Shown: one piece after another, positions 1 to 8,986 of the stretch | How the letters are laid out: each line of letters starts with the position of its first letter | How positions within the stretch are numbered: position 1 is the first letter of the stretch | Assembly: GCF_000737245.1 (NCBI RefSeq) | Contig: NZ_JPQU01000014.1 | Span: forward strand, 90,677-154,676 | DNA length: 64,000 bases | Source of the DNA: Pseudomonas syringae | Lineage (GTDB): Bacteria > Pseudomonadota > Gammaproteobacteria > Pseudomonadales > Pseudomonadaceae | Direction of reading: 5' to 3' | Notes under the pieces: model-generated | The model's database searches: none | Told to the model about the DNA's origin: nothing | Seen by the model: the letters and a program-made list of their open reading frames with translations, nothing else | Translations under genes and position numbers: made by a program

Positions 1-69
1 CTCACGTTCATCCGTGCCCGTAACCGCGTGCGGCCTCACCGTGGGCTGCTGGTAGATAACCGTCTTTAA
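1..69 (+). CDS. C-terminal end of an upstream gene (unidentified)
   Basis: The + strand is open in frame 1 from the window edge to a TAA at 67-69, giving 22 codons that end in GLLVDNRL. The other two frames close early. It lies 53 nt upstream of the transporter remnant, so it may be the last codons of a sugar-acid catabolic gene, but the piece is too short to name. Confidence 0.35.
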   Translation, partial: LTFIRARNRVRPHRGLLVDNRL

Positions 70-122
70 GCGAGAGCAACTCGCCGCCGCTCCGATAACA
101 GCCAATAACAAAAGGTGAAGAG

Positions 123-641
123 ATGAAAATAAAAGGGATCCGCTGGTGGATGGTGGGGCTGGTAATGGCCGGTCTGGTCGTCAACTACCTCGCGCGCAAC
201 ACGCTTTCCGTGGCCGCGCCAACGCTCATGACCGAGCTGAGCATCAGCACTGAGCAGTATTCGCACATAGTCGTAGCCTGGCAGATTTGCTACGCGGTGA
301 TGCAACCGGTTGCTGGCTACATCATTGATGCCATCGGCACAAAGATGGGCTTTGCGATTTTCGCCGTGGCCTGGTCCGCAGCCTGCGCTGTAGCGGCGTT
401 TGCCACTGGCTGGCAGAGCCTGGCGATCTTCCGCGGCATGCTTGGCTTCCTCGGTGCAGCGGCTTTCACCATGGTGTTTGGGGTATTGGTCACCAAAATC
501 GGCTACAGCCCGCTGTTCGTCGTACTGGCTGTGTTCGACATCATCGCTGCGGTGGTGGTCTGGAACGTCGCACGGGAACTGCCGGAGCAGCCATTGGCAG
601 TGAATACCGTGCATCCGGAAGGTAATCCGCTGCCAATCTAA
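123..641 (+). pseudogene. MFS hexuronate/glucarate-type transporter with large internal in-frame deletion
   Basis: The reading frame encodes 172 residues, whereas ExuT/GudP-type anion:cation symporters have about 430. Residues 1 to about 112 match the family N-terminus (GIRWWMVGL, NYLARNTLSVAAPTL, SLAIFRGMLG), covering the first three membrane segments. The text then passes without a frame break to what looks like the last two segments (GAAAFTMVFGVLVTKIGYSPLFV... VVVWNVAREL). About 260 central residues are missing, so transport is very unlikely. A good ribosome site (AAAGGTGAAGAG) still precedes ATG 123. The family and the deletion are inferred from motif memory, not an alignment. Confidence 0.75.
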
Positions 642-648
642 GTCGTAC

Positions 649-671
649 CCGTAGGAGCACGCTCCTACAGA
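649..671. repeat. Short REP-like hairpin
   Basis: GTAGGAGC-AC-GCTCCTAC forms a perfect 8-bp palindrome with a 2-nt centre just after the transporter remnant. It uses the outer arms of the GTAGGAGC REP class seen elsewhere in the window, without the usual 80-nt spacing. Confidence 0.6.
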
Positions 672-765
672 CGAATATCTGTAACAAAGGTTGAGTACCT
701 TCAACCCTGCCCACTGAAAGGTGGGTCAACACAGCAGTTTTTTTATCGGGGTTGTTCCTTAGGCA

Positions 766-784
766 GGGGACAGCCCCTTTTTTT
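766..784 (+). terminator. Weak intrinsic terminator
   Basis: GGGG-ACAG-CCCC is followed by seven T residues. The stem is only 4 bp, so this is a weak candidate for ending transcription from the transporter remnant. Confidence 0.35.
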
Positions 785-896
785 AGCGTATGTATATTCG
801 ATTTAGCTATTGATCGATAGCTTCTTATTCCTTATTTATTCCACCCCGCTTCCTTATACTCAGCCTCATGAACGCAACATGCAGGAGGCTTACCCC

Positions 897-1478
897 ATGC
901 ATAACGAATCGATCCGCTATCTGATCGTGCCAGGCTGGCAAGGGTCGGGCGATGAGCACTGGCAAACTCACTGGCAATACAGCTTGCCCAACAGCTCGCG
1001 AGTGGAGCAGGCCGACTGGTTCAAACCACGCCTTGAAGACTGGGTGGGCGAGTTGCAGCGCGCTATTTCAGCTGAGCGCACTCCGGTCATCCTTATTGCC
1101 CATAGCCTGGGCTGCATCACCGTTGCCCATTGGGCACGGCTGGCTCCGCTGGAGTCTCTGCGTCAGGTCCAAGGCGCTCTTCTGGTCGCGCCTGCAGATG
1201 TAGAACGCCCAGGCTGCTCGCCTGCCTTGCGCAACTTTGCGCCGATCCCGAAAGACTTGTTGCCGTTCCCGACCCAGATCGTCACCTCGGATAACGACGC
1301 TGCGGTCAGCACCCAGCGCGCCATGGAAATGGCCCGTGATTGGGGCGCAGAAACCTGCATTCTCAGTCAGGCGGGGCATATCAACGTCAAGTCGGGGCAC
1401 CGTCGCTGGGAGCAGGGCTTCGCTTATCTGTATCGCCTGCAAAGCCGAATGGAACATCACGCCCGGCGTCGAGCATGA
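897..1478 (+). CDS. RBBP9/YdeN-family serine hydrolase
   Basis: Encodes about 193 residues of an alpha/beta hydrolase of the small RBBP9/YdeN type. It begins with the family pattern YLIVPGWQGSGDEHWQTHW, has the nucleophile elbow AHSLGC (Ser near residue 70), an acidic residue in TSDNDAAV and the catalytic His in AGHINVKSG. ATG 897 is preferred over an upstream start at 810 because AGGAGG sits at 883-888, 8 nt before it, and homology begins there. The substrate is unknown for most members. It is monocistronic, in front of the sigma-54 activator gene. Confidence 0.88.
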   Translation: MHNESIRYLIVPGWQGSGDEHWQTHWQYSLPNSSRVEQADWFKPRLEDWVGELQRAISAERTPVILIAHSLGCITVAHWARLAPLESLRQVQGALLVAPADVERPGCSPALRNFAPIPKDLLPFPTQIVTSDNDAAVSTQRAMEMARDWGAETCILSQAGHINVKSGHRRWEQGFAYLYRLQSRMEHHARRRA

Positions 1479-1571
1479 ATTTATCCAGTGCGGAGTGTTC
1501 CGCGCTTGCCCTCAAGATCCTGTTCTTAGTTAACGTTTGAGTCATCACAAGGGCTCAGGCGGGAGTTTGCC

Positions 1572-2522
1572 ATGAGCCTTAAAGAACCTTTCGGTCAGCC
1601 GTTGCTGACCTTCCCCGACGCCGAAAAAAGCCCGCTGAGCATTCGCGCCAAAGCGTTGGTGTTCATTGATCCGCGCGCCCGCCGTTTGCGCGAAGAAATG
1701 GAACAGTTGGCGCCTCGCGCGCTGCCGGTGCTGATTCGTGGCGAGTCCGGCACCGGCAAGGAGTTACTGGCCCGCCATATTCATCGTGGCAGTGACCGCA
1801 CCGGTTTGTTCGTCTCGGTCAATTGCGGCGCCATCAGCCCAACCTATGCCGATGCCGAGCTGTTTGGGTACGCCGCCGGTGCACACAGCGGTTCGGCCAG
1901 TAGCCGCGCAGGCTGGTTTGGCTCTGCCAACGGCGGCACATTGTACCTGGACGAAATCGGCGATCTGCCGCTGCCGATCCAGAACAAGCTGCTGGCTGCG
2001 CTGGAAAACCACGAAGTGACCCGCGTCGGCTCGCAACAACCCAGCCCGGTAGACGTACGACTGGTCGCCGCCACCAGCATCGACCTGGCCCAAGCCGTGG
2101 CCGTCGGCAAGTTTCATGAGCGGCTGTTCCACTACCTCAGCGAAGGCCACCTTGAGCTGCCTGCTTTACGTGATCAACCAGGCAACATCCTGCCACTGGC
2201 CGAATATTTTCTTGGCATATACAGCCAGCGCCTTAACCTCGCCGTGCCGCTGATCAGCGACGCCGCGCAGCGGGTTCTTGAAGCGCACAGCTGGCCGGGC
2301 AATACCCGCGAGCTGGAAAATGTTATCCACTTCGCATTGCTGGTCAGCAGCGGTGAGGAGATCCTGCCAGAGCATCTGAATCTGCCGGTAGATACGAACC
2401 CGCTGCAAGAGATTGAGCGCCTTGTAGGAAATGTTCTTGTTGATGCAAAGGTTGAGCAACTCTTTGCACTGCAACGAGCGCTTGAGGCGGCTATCGCGCG
2501 GGTGAAACTTGCCATAAGTTGA
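1572..2522 (+). CDS. Sigma-54-dependent activator, SfnR-like (no receiver domain)
   Basis: A 316-residue AAA+ activator without an N-terminal sensory domain. Visible features are Walker A GESGTGKE (about 56-63), a Walker B region with LYLDEIGDLPLP, and the SWPGNTRELENVIHFAL block. The sigma-54 contact loop, GAFTGA in most members, reads GAHSGS. The last 40 residues are helical, but I see no clear Fis-type helix-turn-helix. Length and sequence style fit SfnR, the activator of dimethyl-sulfone/sulfonate use in Pseudomonas. The sulfur-scavenging genes downstream (7891-13000) support that role, although a large RHS locus now lies between. A hairpin terminator follows. Confidence 0.75.
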   Translation: MSLKEPFGQPLLTFPDAEKSPLSIRAKALVFIDPRARRLREEMEQLAPRALPVLIRGESGTGKELLARHIHRGSDRTGLFVSVNCGAISPTYADAELFGYAAGAHSGSASSRAGWFGSANGGTLYLDEIGDLPLPIQNKLLAALENHEVTRVGSQQPSPVDVRLVAATSIDLAQAVAVGKFHERLFHYLSEGHLELPALRDQPGNILPLAEYFLGIYSQRLNLAVPLISDAAQRVLEAHSWPGNTRELENVIHFALLVSSGEEILPEHLNLPVDTNPLQEIERLVGNVLVDAKVEQLFALQRALEAAIARVKLAIS

Positions 2523-2969
2523 CCTGCTATTCCGGTGTTCCCGCGCCGTGCCCCCTTTCCAGAGGCGCGGCGTTTTTTGTTCTGGCGACAGGTGCGCTTA
2601 ATAAATCTGTAATAAAAAGGGAAAATATCCCACGCATTCTGACTCCAAAAACTCAAGGTAAAGTTGTTAATTATCTATTGAATTAAAATTGATGAGCCGT
2701 TTTGAATGGCTGTTTATTACTTTTGATTGCGTGCGCTAGACAGGTGTAAAAACTTGGGTGAAGCTGAGTTCGTGACGAGATACTAGTCTCTTTATTTAAT
2801 AAGCTGAGGGTGGTGTATGGAGTTTCTGGTCTGCTTCCGCTAGCTGTCCATGGGGCTGGTTAAGCCGGGTCAGCTGGTTTCTCTGAGGGCTCTCTTTTTC
2901 TGTTTAAAAGATGGCTGGATTAATAGGCTCGCTCCCTGTGCGCCTTTTGCGTCATTAAAAGGAATTGTT
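2523..2969 (+). other. Intergenic stretch, AT-rich, leader of the RHS locus
   Basis: After the terminator this 447-nt gap is markedly AT-richer than its surroundings, especially 2590-2820. I see no coding frame, REP element or recognisable operator in it. The drop in GC directly before the RHS gene is the usual look of an acquired locus boundary. Confidence 0.4.
2544..2578 (+). terminator. Intrinsic terminator of the sigma-54 activator gene
   Basis: CGCCGTGCC (2544-2552) pairs with GGCGCGGCG (2564-2572) with one mismatch and is followed by six T residues. Confidence 0.7.
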
Positions 2970-5900
2970 ATGACTACTCCAAATGCGTCTGGATTGTATT
3001 CCAACGCCCATAATTTTTTGAGTTTTGTTAATGCCGGTGTTGACCCCCGCACTGGTACCTATAGTTGCAATTTTTCTCTTCCCGAGCTTTTGGCGAATGC
3101 GTTGAGCGGCCCCTCTGTGCCCTTGGTTCTAGGGTTTAGCGCACTTCAAAGTGATGACCTGGGCTTTGGCAAAGGCTGGAGTCTGCAACTGTCTAACTTT
3201 AACCGGACGACAGGGAAACTTAGTTTGTCCAATGGTACAAGCCACATGGCGGCTGTCACCAGTGGGAACTTTATTCTCAGGGACAAGAAAATCAAAGACC
3301 TGAAAACCAGCCGGGCGGGTCGTGACCTGTTTATTGAACACAAGTCTGGAATACTTGAAGTATTGAGTAGCACATCGTCCAGTTCAAGTGAGTGGTTGGT
3401 GTCGAAAATTTACTCTCCTGAAGGCCGGGCTATTTATCTGGAGTACAGCAACGTCCCTGGAGGCCGCCTGTTACGTACCCTGCGTGATGAAAATCAGAGA
3501 TTGCTGACAGTAGATGTCTCAAACGGCTCATCGCGAGTATCCAGCATCACGCTGTGGCCCGACAGCTCAGCGGACAGGCTGGTCATTGAGCTAACACAAC
3601 GAAAAGGTGAGCTGCAAAAAATCACGGTGCTGTCGGACAAGAAGTTCTCTGGCGCCTGGGGGTTTGAATACCAGAACGTCACGGGTTTGAACGTCATTAC
3701 ACGACTGGATTTACCGACTGGCGGCACTGAAAAGATCAGGTACCAGTCGTCGGGGCTACTGCTGCCTCCCGGTGCACCGATGCGAGCGTTACCGGCCGTC
3801 TCCTCGCATACCATTGAGCCGCACAGCGGCCAGCCAGCCATTACTCGTAAGTACACCTACTCACCCAGTAACTACCTGGGTTACGCATCGAGTGTTAAAT
3901 GGCGTGGTGACGGGGATAATCTTTATGAGGCTAATGCCGACTACAGGTACAGCTCGACTGAAAATCTGGTTCAGGGCAAACAGACGATACGCAGGACGGT
4001 TCGTACCTATAACCGCTTTCATTTGCAAGTCGAAGAAACGGTTACCCAGAATGGCAAAGTCACTCGTAACAGTACTCGGTATCATGACAAAGCCAATGTG
4101 CATTTCAAAAATCAACCTGCTAATTTACAGCTTCCCGCCAAAGTTGAAGTGACGTACTCCGATACGTCGATCCGTAATCGTGAACGCACTGAAACGACCC
4201 TGACCGAATATGACGATTGCGGCAACATTCTGAAGAAAGTGTCTCCAACCGGCATTGTCGAAGTTTTCGAATACTATCCGGTCGGGGCCTCCGATGGATG
4301 TCCTGCAGACGGATTCGGGGAACAGCGCTGGCTGAAAAGTAAAACGTTGAAACCTGCACCGGGCTTCGCCCCAGCTCCGACGATGGTGACTCACTATAGA
4401 TACGTTGAATTACCCTCGGCGAGCTCGGAACGAGGTAAGTTCCTGGCTGTGGCTCAAGAATCCGTTATTCAGGATGGGCAGACCGAGCCAGTGGTGACCA
4501 TTACCTGGGACTATGAAAGTAATCTCATGAGTAAGGGGTTCGGGCGCGTGAAGCAGAAAACAGAAACCGTCACGGGGGTCACCACCACTTTTGACTATAG
4601 CTACGAGTTTATTGATGGGGCCCTGTGCACCCATACAACATTGACCGCCGCCGATGGTTGCAGCAGCAGCACGTCCACCTGGCAAAACATATCGACCGGT
4701 GCAGAGGTCAAAGTGGTCGAGCAGTTGGGGGTTACCATCAAGACTGGCCACGACCGACTCGGCCGTAAAACCCTTGAAATGGTCGCGCCCGAGACATCTG
4801 GCCAAGCGGTCAAAACTTACAGTTATAAGCTGCCCGAAATACGGGATGAGCCGTACGAAACCCATTCAGTTGCGGTCAACGGCGCCAAGACGGTAACCCG
4901 GTTTGACGGCATGAGTCGTGAGTCAGTCATTGAGATTCAGGATCTCGACACAGTAAAGGCGCCAATGCGTGATATTTACCGTGCCAACTATGACCTGCTT
5001 GGCCAACTGATTGAGGAGGTCAACACGGATTGGCTCGATGGCAAACCCTATGCAATGTCGACCCGGCACACCTACGACGACTGGGGAAATCGTAACGCGA
5101 GCACTGGCCCCGATGGGGTGATCAGGCACGACTCATATGACCCTATCCTGCTGACTCAAACTCAAGGTCTGGATAAGGCCGGCACAACGGTGTTGACCAA
5201 AAACGTGTTTGGCAAGAACGATTCTGTCGAGCGGTTTGATCGCGAGGGTAACTCGCTTGGCATTACTGAATACCTATATGACGGGCTGGGCCGTTGCGTG
5301 CAGCAAATCAACCCTGACGGTCACACCACACGATTTGGATACGATTTTGCCGATCGTTTAATCATGACCAAGCTGCATGACGGGACTTGCATCAAGAAGC
5401 AATTCGTTGCGCATAGCACTGAAAACCTGGCGACACACATCTGGGTTAACGAATATCTGGCAGGTCAACGAGCCTACGATGGGTTGCTGCGAGTCACGAG
5501 CACCACCGTAGGCGGGCGTACAGAAACGTTTACCTATGAGGGTGCCCAACCCAATCCAACGACCCGTGTCACGGCCAGTGGAAAAATTGTTTCATACGAG
5601 TACGACCCAGTACTGAACAATCAAATGACAGAGCGCAGCGTTGAAGGCAGTAGCCATCTGTCCGCCACTTTTACCTATGACTGCACCCATGCCAGGTTGA
5701 CAGAGGCCTCTAGCCCTGACCATCAGCACCAGCTTATGTACTCCCTGTCGGGCCAGCACATCGGCGACCAACTCGATGGCCAAGGTTTGCTGAGTGCGGG
5801 GCAGCGCCATTCGCTCAAGGGTCTGCCTATGCAGTACACCGATGCGTCAGGTGTTGCACAAGTGACCCAATACGATGCGCTCTGTCGAATTTCCAAGGTG

Positions 5901-6506
5901 AAGCAAGGCTCGGTCACCGCCGATTATCACTACGACTCGTTCGGCCGTGTCGGCAAGATTGAAACCGTCGACAACCAAACTAAACGCAAGCTGACCACCC
6001 AATTGGAGTACGACGACTTCGGGCGCGAGGTAGGTCGGTTGTTGACCGTTGATTCCAATCAACCTGAGGAGTTGACTCAGCAGTTCGATGCAAGCGACAG
6101 GCTCGTCCAACGCACCCTCAAACAGGGTCATAGCGTGCTACGTGATGAGACCTTTGCGTACGACTCACGTGGACGCCTTGAACAGTATCAGTGCAGTGCA
6201 AAGTACTTGCCTGTTGATTCGGCCGGTAACGCCATCCACGGCCAGACTTATGTCTATGACCAGCTGGATAACATTACCCAATTGACAACCCGGTTTACCG
6301 GCGGCGAAAACATCGCGACTTACACGTACGAATATCTGGACAAAACCCAGCTGAGCCGAGTCGCCCATACCCATCCTGATTACGCCTCACAACAAGCGAC
6401 ATTCACTTATGACGGCGATGGCAACCAGCTCAATGACGAGTGTGGCCGTCGCATGATTTATGACGATCTGGGCCGCCTGGCTTCGATCGCGCAGGAGCAC
6501 GCATGA
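2970..6506 (+). CDS. RHS/YD-repeat protein, body part (lacks core and tip)
   Basis: Encodes about 1178 residues with many YD motifs (for example TEYLYDGLGR, FGYDFADRL, HYDSFGRV, IYDDLGRL) of the shell that forms an RHS cage. The first 100 residues (YSNAHNFLSFVNAGVDPRTG, then VPLVLGFSAL and GFGKGWSLQL) are the conserved start of this family. ATG 2970 is chosen because AAAAGGA precedes it and homology begins there; an upstream ATG at 2850 would add 40 unrelated residues. The frame stops at 6504-6506, right before the RHS core, which lies in the next gene, overlapping by ATGA. Members with both parts in one chain are usually about 1500 residues, so this is a split RHS. No secretion partner (VgrG, PAAR) is visible. 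Confidence 0.85.
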   Translation: MTTPNASGLYSNAHNFLSFVNAGVDPRTGTYSCNFSLPELLANALSGPSVPLVLGFSALQSDDLGFGKGWSLQLSNFNRTTGKLSLSNGTSHMAAVTSGNFILRDKKIKDLKTSRAGRDLFIEHKSGILEVLSSTSSSSSEWLVSKIYSPEGRAIYLEYSNVPGGRLLRTLRDENQRLLTVDVSNGSSRVSSITLWPDSSADRLVIELTQRKGELQKITVLSDKKFSGAWGFEYQNVTGLNVITRLDLPTGGTEKIRYQSSGLLLPPGAPMRALPAVSSHTIEPHSGQPAITRKYTYSPSNYLGYASSVKWRGDGDNLYEANADYRYSSTENLVQGKQTIRRTVRTYNRFHLQVEETVTQNGKVTRNSTRYHDKANVHFKNQPANLQLPAKVEVTYSDTSIRNRERTETTLTEYDDCGNILKKVSPTGIVEVFEYYPVGASDGCPADGFGEQRWLKSKTLKPAPGFAPAPTMVTHYRYVELPSASSERGKFLAVAQESVIQDGQTEPVVTITWDYESNLMSKGFGRVKQKTETVTGVTTTFDYSYEFIDGALCTHTTLTAADGCSSSTSTWQNISTGAEVKVVEQLGVTIKTGHDRLGRKTLEMVAPETSGQAVKTYSYKLPEIRDEPYETHSVAVNGAKTVTRFDGMSRESVIEIQDLDTVKAPMRDIYRANYDLLGQLIEEVNTDWLDGKPYAMSTRHTYDDWGNRNASTGPDGVIRHDSYDPILLTQTQGLDKAGTTVLTKNVFGKNDSVERFDREGNSLGITEYLYDGLGRCVQQINPDGHTTRFGYDFADRLIMTKLHDGTCIKKQFVAHSTENLATHIWVNEYLAGQRAYDGLLRVTSTTVGGRTETFTYEGAQPNPTTRVTASGKIVSYEYDPVLNNQMTERSVEGSSHLSATFTYDCTHARLTEASSPDHQHQLMYSLSGQHIGDQLDGQGLLSAGQRHSLKGLPMQYTDASGVAQVTQYDALCRISKVKQGSVTADYHYDSFGRVGKIETVDNQTKRKLTTQLEYDDFGREVGRLLTVDSNQPEELTQQFDASDRLVQRTLKQGHSVLRDETFAYDSRGRLEQYQCSAKYLPVDSAGNAIHGQTYVYDQLDNITQLTTRFTGGENIATYTYEYLDKTQLSRVAHTHPDYASQQATFTYDGDGNQLNDECGRRMIYDDLGRLASIAQEHA

Positions 6507-7711
6507 ATCAACAAGGAATTCTGATCAATTATCGGTACGACGCTCTGGATCGCCTGATTGGCGTCGAGCCAGTGGGGGCCACCGCCACAACCCGCATCTA
6601 TCGCGATGAGCGGCTGGCAACACAACTGGAGGGTGGGCGGCAGCACAGCATGATCGAAGCAGGTGGAAACGTACTGGCCCAATGCACGCGCTCTGGAAAT
6701 TCGGTGGTAAATAGCCTCCTGGGCTGTGACCAGCAGAACAGCGTGCTGCAAACAGTCACCGGTAACGACACCCAGCGCACCGCTTACACCCCTTATGGCG
6801 GGCAGGTCGCTCAAAGCGGCATGCAAAGTCTGCTGGGTTTCAACGGTGAACAACCCGACCCGGTCACCGGCTGTTATCTGCTGGGAAACGGTTACCGCGC
6901 CTACAATCCGGTGTTGATGCGCTTCCACAGCCCCGACAGCATGAGCCCTTTTGATTCGGGCGGACTGAACCCTTACGCCTATTGCATGGGGGATCCGATC
7001 AACAGAAGCGACCCGACCGGGCATTTTTCCTTCAAAGCGTTTCTGGGTATCGCGGTTTCGGTGGCTGCTATTGCCCTTACGGTTATCACTCTGGGTGCGG
7101 GTGCTCCCTTGACCGGTCCAGCCGTTTTCATGGCCGCAATGAGTATCAGCAGCGATGTTTTCGGCATCGCCAGTGAAGTGGTGTCCGAATTGGCTCCTGA
7201 CTCCAATGCTGGGCAGATCCTGGGTTATTTAAGTATGGGTCTGGCAGCTGGCTCACTGGCAGGCGCGAAGGCCGCCAAATTTTCCGCATCTCGGGGTAAT
7301 CAGAAGGCAGCCCGCTTTATTGGCAAGGGAGCAGCGACGGCAACCCGGCAGGGGGCGATAAAAGCTCCCCAAGGGAAATCACTGCAGAACTTCAGCAAGG
7401 CTGTGAAGGTGGGTAAAGCTACGAAGGTTGCTATTGCCGCGCCCAAAGCTTTGAGGCGGGCGAAGCAGATCTCCAGGCACGTGGATTGGCTTGGCTACCG
7501 GCTTGACGCTGAAGACCTTCTCGAGGATCTCATCGGCGACGGTGGGCAACCCTCGGGGACAGGGGAGTCCAACCAGCGCCTGACTACTCTCGACACGTTT
7601 CTACGTGGCAACCCAGAGCAGGCGGCGCAAGGTCTGGCGCACCCCAATATCAAACCTGGTGACTTCCTTACCGCCTACCAAAACCGAGTGATGGCCATCC
7701 GAGAGCTGTGA
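6503..7711 (+). CDS. RHS core domain with variable C-terminal tip, separately encoded
   Basis: Encodes 402 residues starting at the ATG that overlaps the stop of the RHS body (ATGA), a -1 shift relative to it. It opens with NYRYDALDRLIGVEP, continues with the core signature GFNGEQPDPVTG...GNGYRAYNP..RFHSPDS and ends the core at DPINRSDPTG (residues 164-173). That motif marks where the tip is cut off in classical RHS toxins. The remaining 229 residues contain a hydrophobic Ala/Gly-rich segment (about 180-260) and a basic stretch; I recognise no toxin fold. Translation is probably coupled to the body by reinitiation. No immunity gene fits in the 179 nt that follow. Stand-alone relatives start at the same position further downstream. 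Confidence 0.85.
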   Translation: MNQQGILINYRYDALDRLIGVEPVGATATTRIYRDERLATQLEGGRQHSMIEAGGNVLAQCTRSGNSVVNSLLGCDQQNSVLQTVTGNDTQRTAYTPYGGQVAQSGMQSLLGFNGEQPDPVTGCYLLGNGYRAYNPVLMRFHSPDSMSPFDSGGLNPYAYCMGDPINRSDPTGHFSFKAFLGIAVSVAAIALTVITLGAGAPLTGPAVFMAAMSISSDVFGIASEVVSELAPDSNAGQILGYLSMGLAAGSLAGAKAAKFSASRGNQKAARFIGKGAATATRQGAIKAPQGKSLQNFSKAVKVGKATKVAIAAPKALRRAKQISRHVDWLGYRLDAEDLLEDLIGDGGQPSGTGESNQRLTTLDTFLRGNPEQAAQGLAHPNIKPGDFLTAYQNRVMAIREL

Positions 7712-7810
7712 TTGCGGTAAGGCTGACAGTGTTAAGCATCCTAAAAAGCATAAGCAATTGCCAAAAAAGTATTGTCTTGGAATAAAAAATATCGGTAATG
7801 TCCGCTCCAC

Positions 7811-7837
7811 GCCCCCGACTGCATTTGCGTCGGGGGC
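7811..7837 (+). promoter_or_regulatory. Strong hairpin in the metQ leader
   Basis: GCCCCCGAC (7811-7819) and GTCGGGGGC (7829-7837) form a perfect 9-bp stem with a 9-nt loop, 54 nt before the metQ start. No T-run follows, so it is either part of the leader RNA or the end of the RHS transcript. Confidence 0.4.
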
Positions 7838-7890
7838 AACTCATTGAAGAGCTGTCGGCGAACCGACCTCGATTTCTCTAAGGACATTGC

Positions 7891-8673
7891 ATGAAGAAGA
7901 CATTGCTGTTGACCGCCCTGGCGGCCGTATTTTCGGTAAGCGTGGCTCAAGCAGCCGAGAAACTGGTGGTCGGTGCGACGCCGATTCCTCACCAGGAAAT
8001 CCTTGAGCTGATCAAGCCTGATCTGGCCAAAGAAGGCGTGGATCTGCAAATCAAGGTCTTCACCGACTACGTGCAGCCAAACGTACAACTGAATGAAAAG
8101 CGTCTGGACGCCAACTACTTCCAGACCAAACCGTATCTGGAAGGCTTCAACAAAGGTAAGGGCGCGACTCTGGTCACTGGCGTCGGCGTTCACGTTGAAC
8201 CGTTCGGCGGTTACTCGCGCAAGTACAAGAGCATCGCTGACCTGCCGGAAGGCGCAACCATCGCCATCCCTAACGAAGGCAGCAACGCCGGTCGCGCTCT
8301 GTTGCTGTTGCAGAAAAATGGCCTGATCACTTTGAAAGATCCGACCAACGCTCTGTCGACGCCGAAAGACATCGCCACCAACCCGAAGAAGTTCAAGTTC
8401 CGCGAGCTGGAATCGGCTGTATTGCCGCGCGCACTGGATCAGGTAGATCTGGCGTTGATCAACACCAACTACGCGCTTGAAGCCAAACTGAGCCCGAAGA
8501 AAGACGCGCTGATCATCGAAGGCGCTGATTCGCCTTACGTGAACTATCTGGTGACCCGTACCGATAACGCTCACACCGACGCTATCGAGAAGCTGTCCAA
8601 GGCCCTGACCAGCCAGAAAGTCAAAGACTTCATCAACAAGAAGTACGACGGCGCGGTATTGCCTGCGTTCTGA
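7891..8673 (+). CDS. metQ: MetQ/NlpA-family ABC substrate-binding protein
   Basis: A 260-residue periplasmic binding protein of the methionine (NlpA/MetQ) family: signal peptide with cleavage likely after AQA (residue 21), then LVVGATPIPHQEIL, YVQPNVQLNEKRLDANYFQ and IAIPNEGSNAGRALLLLQ, all family hallmarks. Unlike E. coli MetQ it has no lipobox Cys, so it should be soluble in the periplasm. No metN or metI partner is adjacent. The position before a TauD-type dioxygenase operon suggests a role in scavenging organic sulfur, but the ligand is an inference. AAGGA lies ahead of ATG 7891, and a terminator hairpin follows. Confidence 0.9.
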   Translation: MKKTLLLTALAAVFSVSVAQAAEKLVVGATPIPHQEILELIKPDLAKEGVDLQIKVFTDYVQPNVQLNEKRLDANYFQTKPYLEGFNKGKGATLVTGVGVHVEPFGGYSRKYKSIADLPEGATIAIPNEGSNAGRALLLLQKNGLITLKDPTNALSTPKDIATNPKKFKFRELESAVLPRALDQVDLALINTNYALEAKLSPKKDALIIEGADSPYVNYLVTRTDNAHTDAIEKLSKALTSQKVKDFINKKYDGAVLPAF

Positions 8674-8698
8674 TTGCTGAGCTGCACCGCAATACCCG

Positions 8699-8730
8699 AC
8701 GCCGACGCTGGTAACAGTGTCGGCGTTTTT
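8699..8730 (+). terminator. Intrinsic terminator after metQ
   Basis: ACGCCGAC and GTCGGCGT pair around a short loop, followed by TTTTT at 8726-8730. Confidence 0.75.
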
Positions 8731-8760
8731 GTGTGTGCGGAGAGTTGCCAGGCCCAATCC

Positions 8761-8851
8761 TGTGGGAGCGAGCTTGCTCGCGAATAGGCAAGGACACTCA
8801 ATACATTTTTTGCGCCTGCAATAATGTCTTCGCGAGCAAGCTCGCTCCCAC
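8761..8851. repeat. REP pair (REPIN), GAGCTTGCTCGCGA core
   Basis: Inverted copies of GTGGGAGCGAGCTTGCTCGC are separated by about 45 nt in the metQ-dioxygenase gap. Confidence 0.9.
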
Positions 8852-8879
8852 GTGGTATTGATGTGCGTCTGGGATATTC

Positions 8880-8986
8880 CCCTAGTTCAATCCGAACTAT
8901 TCATATGCAATAACGATATTTAAATTTCGATTCTTATACCTTTAAAGTCATAACTCTAATCCACCAGTCTTCTGGAGTCGGAGTTC
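8880..8986 (+). promoter_or_regulatory. Probable promoter region of the dioxygenase-ABC operon
   Basis: After the REP pair, 8890-8960 is strikingly AT-rich (CATATGCAATAACGATATTT and TCTTATACCTTTAAAG). It is the only promoter-like stretch ahead of the operon and a plausible place for CysB or sigma-54/SfnR-type sulfur control. I could not fix a -35/-10 or a -24/-12 pair with confidence. Confidence 0.35.

Noticed and set aside
810..896. Longer N-terminus for the RBBP9-type hydrolase
   Set aside because: The extra 29 residues are not family-like, and a strong AGGAGG stands directly before ATG 897.
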